DNA from: Alopecurus myosuroides
Taxonomy: Eukaryota; Streptophyta; Magnoliopsida; Poales; Poaceae
NCBI GenBank assembly: GCA_028641055.1
Contig: CM054059.1
Coordinates: 113,865,392-113,929,391, forward strand
Length of the DNA: 64,000 nt
Direction of reading: 5' to 3'
The notes under the pieces were generated by a model that was given only the letters and a program-made list of their open reading frames with translations, searched no databases and was not told the DNA's origin. The first letter of the stretch is position 1, and each line of letters starts with the position of its first letter. Shown here in pieces: positions 32,579 through 44,091 of this stretch. Both the position numbers and the translations under genes were made by a program.

Positions 32579-35500
32579 TGTCACATCCCAATTTTGGAAT
32601 ACCTGTTAACACAGTTGTTTTGCTAATTGCTTGACTAATAAACCTTGGTTGTTTTTGTTTGTGTTTGTTTAAGTGCAACTAAACAAACTTAAAAAGGATA
32701 GCAAAGCAGTAAACTAAAAATATTCAACATATTGTTCCAATGACTTTGGCAATATTTTCTAAAGTAAATATTGATCAAAGAGTTTTCCAAAACTATCTTA
32801 TGAGTCCCATACATGTTGAATATTATTCCAAGACCCAAATTAAGAAAGATGAAACACTTAATAAATTTCCCTAAAAGATTATCAGAAAAAGAGGCATTCC
32901 TAAATGCTTCACCAAAATATTATGAAATGTTTTTCCAACCTTGCAAGCTTAAAAACAAAAGTATTAGAGAGCATTGACTTGCTATCTCTAGTCACATAAA
33001 TATTTTGGCAAAGCATTGCTAAAGAAAAGCCAAGTGCTTTATTAAATAGAAATTCCAATATTTCCAGAAACAGAAAACTAAAACAAGTTACTATTGGAAA
33101 CTTTATTAAAATGAGCTTAAATTAATACCGTTGCTTCCTTATATCAAATAAGGAACACACACAAGAGGAGACCAATAATTGAATCCATTAAAGCCCTGAA
33201 AACATGAATTTTCTCCACAGCAACATTTGGGATTTTGAACAAGTTTGTTCTACAAACTTTTTCCAAAGGCCATGGAATAAATACCACATGCTCTATATCA
33301 TAAATAAGGATGAAAACCAAAAGGGCACAAGTTTTTGAATTGTTTAAGTTGCCAAAAAACCCTGTTTTCTTGACAGCACCTTTTTGAAATTTGAACAAGT
33401 TTGTTCTATGAAGTAACTCAAAATGACTTGAATTTTCTACCACATAAGGAACAGATCAAGTAAGGAATGTGTGCCAAAAATTATCATTTTTGGAAGCTCC
33501 TAAGTAGGTTAATAAATTCAATGTCCATTTATGTAAGAATTCAAATTTGAACAACTTTGAATTATCAAGTTTATCTAATTGAGCCAATTTTCACATATGT
33601 TGTGTATCTTAACTAATTAGAATTTCGGGCAAAAGGATTTAAAATTTAAACCTTGTTTGCTTAGTGAAAACATCCTTTTTCAGAGAAGAGAAGGACCTAT
33701 TTGTAAAATTTCAGGGACCAATGTGTAAGCTGAGTCACACCTTCTCCTACCTCTAGCCTCTCTGTAGAAACAGCACACCTACGACATGGCTTCGACTAGA
33801 AGCAACTCGAGGAGGATAAGAGGCCCCCCATGTGAGTGTGTCTGCCCACATGCCCCCCTCTCTCTCCCCCCACGAGCTCTCTCTCCTCTCTCTGCTCAAA
33901 AGTCCCAAGAAACCGAAACCCTAGTCTAAGGCTCGCCGTCGATCGGTCGAAGGAGAGCTCGCCGCCGGCAGCCATGGTCCCCATCGCCTCCACCTCGTCG
34001 AGTAGGCCCCGTGTGCGAGAGGAATCGAGGCGGGATGGCGCCAGGAGCCCGCGCCGTCCAATTTTCGTCTTCGGGGCCGGCGAGCTCCGGCGAGCTATTC
34101 CCGCCGCCAGGAGCCTTCTCCGCCCTAGCCGACTCCTCCGTCGCGTTCATGGTGAGCACGCGACCCTCGCGGTCACTTTTTCCCCCTCCCTCTCCCTCTT
34201 GAACGACGCCGTGCCGTGGTCGCCGTCCGGCCGCCGCGGGCCGCCGTCGCCGTTTGCCTTCCGGCCACTCCCAGGAAACGACGATGTCCTCTTTTGGTAG
34301 CCCGAGTTGAGTACTACGTGTAGGTGCTGTCGATTCGAAAATTGATGAACGAAAACGCTCGATTAGGCCCTCGCCGGAGATTCTCCCGCCGGCGATGACG
34401 CGCGCACGACGTCAGCGCGTGCTTGACCGCGCGGGAGAGAGGTCAAACCGGCAAGTGGGGCCCGGCCGTGCCGCGTGGCTGCCCGCGTGGCCGGATGGGC
34501 CGCGAGTCAGCGGCACAGGCTAGATCCTGCCGCGATAGAAGTAGATCTGGCCGGCCCATTTCAGATCTGGGCCCTGTGATGTTTCTTTTCCATTTTAATT
34601 TTTGCAGATTGATACATGTTTACTTTTGGCTCAAAAAGGCAATCTAAAAGAGGAATTTGGCCAAAAAAAAATTCACAGATGTAAAGAAACTAAATATAAA
34701 CCACCTCCACTTTGTAGATCTACATTTGGATGAATAGATTTGAAATGAAAAATGATATGGCAACAGATACCAGAAACACCAAAATGAGCACCATTTTCAT
34801 TTCACAACTCAGAATGAAGTGAGGCCAATTGCATTAGAAAGCCCTTGAAATTTACTAACAGGATCAATTAACCTTGCTTCCAAATTTATTGTATTTTTGA
34901 AATGGAATGCAATTTGGTAAAACACCAGAGAGCACTTTGGTGATTTTTATAAAATAATTAGAAATGATTTTTGATGCAAACTCAATTGGATGGTCTTGTA
35001 TATGTTTAGGGCTATCCAAAACTAGAAGGGTTTAATTTTTAGAGCATCCTAGAAAATTTGGTGGACAGATCTTTGTTTTGCATGTTTCTGCCATTTTGGC
35101 ATTTTAGTTAATTAATTTGTGTGATTATATTTTTGTGTTGCAATATTGTTTTCTAGCATGTAAAAGTTGTGTGAACTTGTTTTATTAGTGTTACTTAACT
35201 ATTTTAGCATGTTAGATTGTGTGGACTTGAGTGGAGAAGAAATAGGATTTATATTATTAACATATGATCATTCTCTAGTTAATATTTGCATAGTAATTTT
35301 TGAGTGTTAACTTTATGTGCAAACACTTGGATTGTTGATTGGATCCAGTACCATGTTGGTACTTAATTTGGGTTGTTATCACCTCTGCTATCTTGTATTT
35401 TAATTGGTAGAAAAGCATGAGTAGCTTTGTCATGACTATGAAAATGTTATGGAAAAATTCCCTCATGTGTGGAATTTTTGACATAATCATTTGTGGTTGT

Positions 35501-38500
35501 GTAGCCACCTATTTTTGTGTTATGTTCATAGGACCAGTAGCATTTTGATGATGTTTTTATGAGTACTTGACCCCTAGATTTTTCACTTGTGTGAAAATAA
35601 TAGCATGAGTAGCATTGCCTTGCTTATTTAAGCACCCTATTATTTTCTGCTAGTATTGTTATTGCACTAGGTGCTAGTTTAGGTTTTTGCTAATTTTTGT
35701 CAAGTATTACCAGAGGCTTTGTGACCTCTAAATGCTTTGTTATGCTAGTGGAACACCCACTGGTTTCATTGCATTTTTGGTGGAAACATTATTTCCCCAA
35801 ACTAGATGTATTTCTTTCATATAGTTCTATAACTAATGAGTGCTTAGTATTTTTGCTTTGGGAATTTTTGTGCTAAAACAAAAATGGGTATGCTTCTGTT
35901 TGTAAGTGTTTATAATAAGGTGTGGCTTGCTAGGAAAAATACATTCTTTGAGTGTTGTTTGATTCCTCTAGTAATGCCCTTTTTATTACCACTAGTATGT
36001 AGGAGTTGCCCTGCAAATTGATGCCTTGTTTTATTAAATGGGGTATTTTTGTTATAGCAAGTATAGATGTTTTTCACTACTGTTTTTATGACATGGACCC
36101 TCTGGTTTTATTTCAATTACTTGATTGAAATACATCCATTGATTCTTCATGTGTGAGTAGTACTAGTTTTCCCTAGTATTTTTGTATTGAATTATTTTTC
36201 CTGCCAACTTGTGTTTGGTAGATAATTGTGTATCCTTGCATGAGGACATGTTTTCATTTCCCATTATGATAACATGTTTCCTTGTTTGCATTGTAGTATT
36301 TTACTTGTTATGCTTTCTTGCATAGCAAACTTTTAGTAGAAACATGTCAATAGGATTCCTCCTTTTTGTCATTGTTTCTATTGTTCTCACTATGAGAATT
36401 GTGTGTTTTTGTGTGGGGTCTATTACCTTGTTACACTTGTGTAGGCTCACTGATTTGTAAAAGTAACTTTTGCAAATCATGTGTCTTATTTATTCTTGAG
36501 GTGAATTTAGGCTCAGTAGCATAGCTACCTTTTTCTTTTTGTGGTTGGGTTGATAGACCCATTGCCATAATTATTATTGTGCATGTTTTATACACTTTTA
36601 GTAGTCTCACCCTTGTGAAACTAAGTGTATTTTGGGCTTATTAATATCTTGGTATGAGAGTGGCACACACACTGAATCCATGATATTAAGGTTGTGAGAT
36701 ATGTTCCTCCAACCTTGAGATGTCTTGTTAAATGGCATTTCTGCCAAGTAGTTTTGTTTGATTGTTTGCCTCCATTAATAATGGTGTGATTTGTTATTAT
36801 TAGATTTCCTTGCTGTATGTATTGTTATGTATGGTTGCTTGCCTTGATTGGTTCTGAATGTGTGTCCTTTATTCCTTTTTACGACGTTAGAAAACGAAGA
36901 GGAAGGAAGTGTCGTGAAGCTCTGTTTCAAGTCCCAGTCACTCCAAAACCAGGGACACAAGGAGATACCAGGCAAGCCATCCTGATGCTTGCTGATACAA
37001 TACTTATCATTATCTATCATGCATGTTTTACCTCTGAAGTTTTACAAAAACTTGATTATCAAAACTATTTTTGATGTGGAATTTACTACTATACCATATT
37101 ATAGGTTACTATCATGCCAATAGTTAAACTTGGTAATACCAAGCCCATAAGCCACCACATGGTATTTATTACCATCAAATATACTAGTCCCTAAGTGGAC
37201 ACCCTAAAATTGTGATTCTACAAAACAAAGGCTTTACGGAAAAACCCGGAGAAAAGGCGGATCCTTGTTCTCCGGAGGAATGTGGAAGTGGTCATTTTTG
37301 AGAAAGTGGTGTTTTCAAAAATGACACATAACCTAGTCTTCGCCGGACAACCTTTACCGTACTGCCACCCTACCCCAACATGGGCGAGGGGCTTAACTTG
37401 AAGTTTGTTCTTATTAGTGTGTGCTATCTCAATGTGCTATAGGGGATGCGATCCTCTGAACCGAATGTCGTGGAGACATATAAAGTGTGGGATTAATTTT
37501 CCCTCCGGATGCATCAGTTGAGGCATCCTGGCTTGGCGGGGATTATCTCGGTGCCGGGGATGTGGTAAAACTCAACTGAGAGATAGGCATATTCTAGCTT
37601 GAACATAGTGGATGGTTATGATCAGATACCTGATGTTTACATACTGTTGTTACAGTCCGTGATTGTTCACGGGAGGTGTACTGGATCTGGTGGATGTGTA
37701 CACCTCTGCAGAGTACAACTTTTTCGAAGAAGCCGCGTCCTCGGATATGGACAGTTGAATGGCCATGTAGCTAGCATTGTGTCAATGTTTTCAAAAGAGG
37801 AAGTTTTTGAAAAGGAATTTTTGGACAGGAAGTGTTTGAACTTGTGAAGTTCGGAAAGGAATGGAAACTTATACCGTGGAGGTATCATTGATGATGAAAA
37901 GCCAGATGATGTTATACAAAACAAAACGTTTTGCAAAGAAAACCTTTTCTACTCTAAGCAAGAATTCTGGAAACTGATTCCAAGAAGTTTTGCAAAGAGA
38001 AAATATTCTTTAACAAAGCTTTACAAAACCTCTTGTACATGTGATATCTACAAGAGAAATACAACTATATTATTTTCTTCTGAAGTATCTTCTTCAACGA
38101 AGATACAGATTAACCTGACTGCAACTGTGGTGTCATCATATATGAACACCATTGGTAGTGAACCCTATTTATAGCCTACCTATTCCACCATATAAGCATA
38201 GTTGCATGTTTGGTAAGTGACATGATGGATGTCTTGCTGAGTACATTCAAATGTACTCATTATGGTTTCGCCCCTGGTATCTACTTACCAGATTTGGAGA
38301 AGGAGCCTCCGAAGGATATCTATGAAGAGAAGTACGGAGTTGACGGCTTTGCGAACTAGGATCGTCTCCGGGTCAGCAGCCTGTAGGTTAAGGCGTGACT
38401 TGGGCTCAACTACGTTGTGTTTTATTTGTCTTCCGCTGTGTTTGTTAATTTCCTGCCCTTTTGGCAGTTGCTTTAAACTTGATCATGTGATCATTTGTGT

Positions 38501-38635
38501 AATACCTTTATGTATTCGTGTAATGGATGATGTATTTCTGTGTGCCAACTGTGTATGTTGTTCACGACTGATCTTTCTGGGATCGTGAATGTATGCATAC
38601 GTAGGGTTTCAGACTGCCGGTCTGGGGTCCTTACA
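32579..38635 (+). mobile_element. 5' LTR of element F
   Basis: TGTCACATCCCAATTTT to GGGGTCCTTACA. It has three parts. About 32579-33760 is AT-rich. About 33770-34560 is a GC-rich, gene-like island with CCGAAACCCTAG, an ATG at 33974, a 154-codon frame and a splice-donor-like ATGGTGAGC. About 34560-38635 is AT-rich. Open frames here recur in the 3' LTR but match no protein family and are not called as genes. Confidence 0.9.
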
Positions 38636-39447
38636 GAGTTGGTATCAGAGCCATCCCGACCTTAGGAGACCTTAGTTAGCATGGACGTCAGATAGGAAAG
38701 AAAAGTATTTTTGAGTAAAAACCTATTTACTATCTACATTATTTTTATCTAAGGGAATTTTAGTATATTTTACCCTCCTTATTATCTTTTCAAAAGATTC
38801 TATATGCATATCAAGGGCGTCCTTGAACAGTGGTTCGAAGGGCGGGCCTTACAGAGTTAGTATCTCTCTCGGTTAAGAGTTTATTTCTTACTTGTTTACA
38901 ACTGCTCCGCTCTGTTTTTGAAACATCTCTCGTATTTGAAGTTTTCTGTCCAGAAAATAGTTGGAGTTTCAAAAACAGATTGTTGCATAAAGTTTTATCA
39001 AAACTTTACTTCTATTTATCTTGTTTTCATACAAAAACTTGTATACTTGCCGATGTCCCGAGAGACCAAAATAATTGCCTAGCTCTACAGTGATGATGGT
39101 CAGAAGTAGATATAGTTCTTCAGCCACTTCTAGGATTTTGGATCAGTCTAGTTTGGAGTAATTTAGCGATGACTCCATGAGTCGCCTTACCCGACGTAGC
39201 TCCAATGGAGCCTTGCTTGTGTGTTTTGGCTTGCTTATGTGTGTCCGTAGGACTTTGTGCTATTGTGTGGTGTAGAATTTGATTCATCTAGGCTTCTATA
39301 TGTTTGTGGGGTGCTCAAAATTTGCAGATTTGTGCTTGCCCCGCTCTTGTTTTTGAATCGCCTCTTGTTAAAAATTTTGCAAGCAAAAATGTTTGTATAG
39401 TATTCAAAAACAAGAATTTGTTGCTTAGACTTATACTTGTTTTCGCT
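38636..39447 (+). mobile_element. 5' internal part of element F
   Basis: Primer site TGGTATCAGAGCC at 38640-38652 (initiator tRNA-Met). The rest is T-rich with short frames only; MMVRSRYSSSATSR near 39092 is too short to call gag. Ends at TCGCT (39443-39447), the left TSD of element H. Confidence 0.75.
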
Positions 39448-42400
39448 TGTGACGCCCCGAGATCGGGCACTATGCAGATTTCAGCATTCCCGCCAAATCC
39501 GCATAATAACCGATTCCAGGTTGCCATTTATGATAACATTACAATAGTTCACGAATAATCCACAATTACAACAGACACAGATAGATACAAGATGACTCAA
39601 ACTAGCCAGGGTTACAACTGATACATTACAAAGATCCAAATAACAGCGGAAGAAACAATCGTCCGTCTACGGACAAGATCCAAATTGGACTAAGAGTCCT
39701 GAAGATAACCGAAGGCGTCCAATCCCTGCCCAGGCCAAGCCGGAGGGATTCCCAAGCTAACGTCGTCAGACTTCAAACCTGTTGACTGCAATTTGGAATT
39801 TGCAGCCACGAAAGAGATTCGTGGGTCAGTACGGTTAAGTACTGGCAAGGGGGATAAAACCCATACTCACAAGAATACCGGCGTAGCCAATCATCACAAG
39901 ATACAAATACTTTAGGATCAACGGAAAGGAAGGGGTTATTGCAAATAAGCGACAACAGGCTGCACTAACCAACTACAGAGATTCTATTACTTCCAACTAT
40001 CAGAAAGGGGATAAGATCGAGTAGTTGTAACCAACTGAAAGTAAATCCAAACAAACCCATCCTGGACCTCGCCCCTTTAGCCAAAGAAGCAATCCGAGGA
40101 TAACTCACACAGTTGTATTAAAGGTGAATCAAGTTATTGTGTGAATAAACCTGTCACTAGTCAAGTTGTTAATCAGTGGGTATATCATGGTTGATCATTA
40201 TGTTTAAGTTGTCCTGAGTACTTGTTAGCCAGTACTTTCACCAAGTAATCCATAACCGCGGAAAACACGGCTTCTCGAGAAGATTTACCCTGCAGGGGTG
40301 CACCATAGTAACCACACTCATGAATATCCCGCCAGATGGAATGCCTCCCACCAAGCGGGGCACTCAACACAATCCAACCCTTCTTCGCATCAAGCCCAAA
40401 GCACCTTGGGCGCACGGCTACTCGGGCCCAGAAGAAAATGGACCCTCATAGCACTCTAAGACCGTGTCCCCCTATATGCCGACTACGAAAGTTCCACCCG
40501 GGATCCAAGGGCTCGCAAAATCATGCATGCAGCAAATGGAAAACCCGAACTAAATGAGGCGATTTGGACGAGATGCGAATCGGGTCAAACTGAGGGGGAG
40601 CCCATACTCCCCAAATGCGGGTAGTGCGCTCATCATGGATCAGTAGACAAGACCCTTTTCCTATTAGGGTCGACACTAGCAGGCCTCAAAACCACAAAGG
40701 GCCTCCTGCCGGTGCCTTATCATCAAATTTATTATTAATAGCAACATTAGCATGATTGATTGATTGATTAAACATCGAGCCCCCATAACATAACGGAGTA
40801 ATAACAGAAAGTAACGGGTAACAGACTCGAGCAAAACAACCTAAGCATGCTAGATAAGAACAGGCACAAACAAAGGCTGTAGGTATGGAGGTGAGGCAAT
40901 ATCAAGGTTAAGGGATTCATGTGATGGGTTCGTAACAGAAACAACTACCACTAAGGCTAGCAGAAAAGAATCAACGGAAAGAATCGGTAACAAGTGATGA
41001 AAGGCAGCCATGTGGCATGCAAGTGAGTATACTTGCCTGAGATCCCGCAAGGTAGCAGAACTTGTCGTTGCTCACATCATCTCAACGTCCTATCCGGGAA
41101 GAAGCAACGAACCTCGAACAAACACCGGATGCAACAATTACTACTACGGCAAAAGATCCAGCATGATCAAGACATGGATGCATGACAATTTAATTGATGC
41201 ATAGAAATAAACTAGTTGACAAGATAAACAGATTTAAAGGGACCCATATGCAATTTGAGTTGCATATGAAAAGCCCAGGGATTTTGGTTAGGTTATTTGT
41301 TTTCCAACTAATCAACAGGTGCTGGTGGTTTAGTATGATGCATGCAAAAGGGAAACAGCAAAATAACAACATTAGAAACAATTTAAGATAGGGTGTAGCA
41401 TTTTAGAATTTTATTTGTTAACTTAGGGAAATTTTGGGTGCCTTAAAGGGGACACACAAGTACTTGTTGTTTTCACCCATTTAAAATGTTCAAAACAATT
41501 AACAAAGTTGATATTGGAAAAGGTTATCAAATTTTAGTTGGATTACATGTTTCACATTTTGAAATTGGACTTAGGATTATTTAATTATGAATTAAACAAT
41601 ATTAAACAATTTTTAATTGAATTAAACAAGATTCAAATTGTTTAAGCAATTTTAATTACTCAAAACAGAAAACAAAAATTATATTTGAAAAGGTGAGATG
41701 AAATGGTATTGAAAACATATTTTATTTGCATTTATTGGATTAAGGATGAAATAGTTATTGAATTTAGCAAAATACAATTGAATGATTTAAATTTGAATTT
41801 GAATTGCAATTTGAAAGTTCAAAACAGAACACAAGTTGGATATTTGGAAAGATTAGAAGATTTGGATCAGAAAACATATAAAGTTTGCATTTATTGGAAT
41901 TACAGAGCAAAAGATATTGAATTTTGAAGTTTGGTTTGAATTCTGCTATTTAATTGAATTATGAAATAACAGAAAAATGGGTTAAACGATTTAGTTACCG
42001 CGCAGCACCCTAGCCGCGGCCACTGACGCGCGGGCCCGAGGGCCACGCGGCGCTGACGCTGCGCGGGTGGCAGCTGACTCGGCGTGGGGGTCACCGACGG
42101 GTGGACCCGCCACCGCGCGGAAAAAAAGCGAAAATGGGTGGAGCGAAGTGCTCCCCACGGGGTTCGAACCCGCGAGGCGGGGCTCGCGCACGGCGTGGCG
42201 TGCCAGTGCGGCTGGGCTCGAGTTCGTTGACAGATACATGTGCGACGGAGGATAACTTTGCTTACTGAGGTTAACTGAATTTTCGACACAGAAATTCAGA
42301 AACCGAACTTGACGGAGCAGAGTTCGACGCCGGCGACTAGCCGCTGCTCGCTGCGGCTGTCCGCGCGGCCGTGCGCGTGCGGTGCTGGGCGTGCGTGGTG

Positions 42401-43615
42401 TGGGGATCGTGGAGACGGACAGGGAGAGAGGGAAGGGCAGGCGAGCACCTGCTGTTTGCTGTCGATGCAGAAGTCGGTGCAGCGGCGAGGAAGAAGGCCG
42501 GCGACGGCGCGGCCTCCACTGGCGATCCCGGCAAGCGAAGAAAGGACGGGGAGACGCCGGGGACTGCCGCGGGTCCATTCCCGGGGTCAGTTGCCCCTCG
42601 AGGTGGTCGGGCTACCGGCGAGTGAGGGAGGCAGGTGGCGGTCTGTGGTGAGGTTCTGTCGATGGTTCAGAAGAACAGAGCAAAGCTCGAGCAGAAAGGA
42701 GGGGATGGCGGCGATGGAAGAAGAGAGATCCTGGCTTGGGGAGGAGGAAGGTGGAGTGGTTGAGGGAGGCGTGGAGGAGGGGAAAGATAAGGGAGGATCG
42801 GGGCAGGTGGTGGTGCTGCGTGCTCTCTGTCTGCTTTTCTGCAGAGACAGCGACGGGGAGCAGGGGGATGACGTCGGGGGTGGACTGGGTCGTGGTACTG
42901 GGTTGGGCTAGATGGGCTACGTTGGGTAGATAGGTTAGTTGGTGTCTCCTTTCCTTTCCTTTCTGATTTATTTATTTTTATATTTTTTTTTCCTGAAAAC
43001 AGATTTGGAAGAAAAATGGATAGATTTTGTTTAGGGAAAATTCCAGTAAATTTAGGGTAGGTTATTTAGGTAATTAGAAATACATTTCCAAGATTTGATT
43101 TCAAAATTTTGATATTTAAAATAAAGTTTGTATTTGAAACCAATTTAGAGGATTTTCAATATTAATAAACCATTATAAAAACATGCTTTTAAATAGGGTT
43201 ACCCCTAAGATTTAATTTGATTGAAAATTAGTTGATTGACTTGTTAAGTTATGAATTCAAAAGTGGTTATGGTTGAGGCATTTGATTAGAAGATGGAGGT
43301 GATTTAATTAATTAATTGAAAATAGTTGTTTGATTAAACCCAACAGTTCAAAGAATGATTTGGTTTAAACTTTTGAGTTAGCCATTAGGGTTTTAACAAG
43401 AGGGGGGAAGTTATTAACAAGAAATTGGATTAAACAATTTTCAAACTATTGAAGAACAAATGAAGGGTGTAGTTTGCAAGTTTGAAATTGGAAATTTTGG
43501 GCAAGGGTGAAAGTTTAAATTGATTTGAAATTTCCAGTTGTGATGCAAACATGGTGCAATGCAATGTGATGCATATGATGCAAACAAACAAACAGGTAAC
43601 ACCCCAGGTGTTACA
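39448..43615 (-). mobile_element. 3' LTR of element H
   Basis: 4,168 bp, offset 4,644 bp from the other copy. Differences noted: near 39868 (C versus T), near 42291 (A versus G), near 42955 (C versus T) and one T-run length. Confidence 0.9.
42145..42222 (-). repeat. tRNA-like segment in the 3' LTR of element H
   Basis: On the minus strand: AGCCGCACTGG (A-box-like), then GCGGGTTCGAACCCCGT (B-box with a five-pair T stem, one G-T, and a seven-base loop TTCGAAC). Acceptor-stem pairing is not evident, so it is a decayed or partial tRNA-like unit, not a tRNA gene. Confidence 0.45.
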
Positions 43616-44091
43616 GACGACACCACTAACAAGGGATTGCGCCCTCGCAATCCACCTGCTAACCCGGGAGGGGAAAGAAGTTAGACTATCGATTCTTCGT
43701 GCTTCCGGTTGATCTCCTCGACACCACTAACAAGAGATTCTTGCTCGGGCTGACGACGATGTTCTTCCACCAGGAATCTTCCGATGATCGAACCTATTAG
43801 GTTAAAGGCTCAGGAAACGTCCACCCACGTAGGATCCTAACACTTTGAAAGATAGACAAGAGGGGAGACTCCAAAACAAATAAGATGGGAGGGGAAATAG
43901 AATAGGGGTAAGGAGAAAACAAGAATCCTATTGAGATGTTTTTCCAAAATAGTTTAGCAGAAATAGCTTTTGACACTCTAGAAACAACGACCGTTAGCGA
44001 GGTTAACCTATAGGCTTTGCGGACCCGTTGCTTCGATAACCATTCGTATCGAAACAATCTCGGGAATCGGAACCAAGGCTCTGATACCATT
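43616..44091 (-). mobile_element. Interior of element H
   Basis: 476 bp. Primer site on the minus strand TGGTATCAGAGC (44089-44078), two bases from the 5' LTR, followed by CTTGGTTCC. No ORF of note. No clear polypurine tract lies next to the 3' LTR. GACACCACTAACAAG occurs twice, near 43619 and 43722, each followed by similar sequence, which could mark an internal deletion or duplication. Confidence 0.8.

Noticed and set aside
33836..34300. 154-codon frame in the LTRs of F (also 52408-52872)
   Set aside because: No family match. Conserved between copies because the LTRs are recent duplicates, not because of coding constraint.
41991..42578. 195-codon frame in both LTRs of element H (also 46635-47222)
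   Set aside because: It lies in a GC-rich island where long frames arise by chance. It is proline/arginine-rich, has no domain, and appears twice only because it is in the LTR.
42309..42911. 200-codon plus-strand frame in the LTRs of H (also 46953-47555)
   Set aside because: Antisense to element H, low-complexity composition, no recognisable motif, and in the same GC-rich island.
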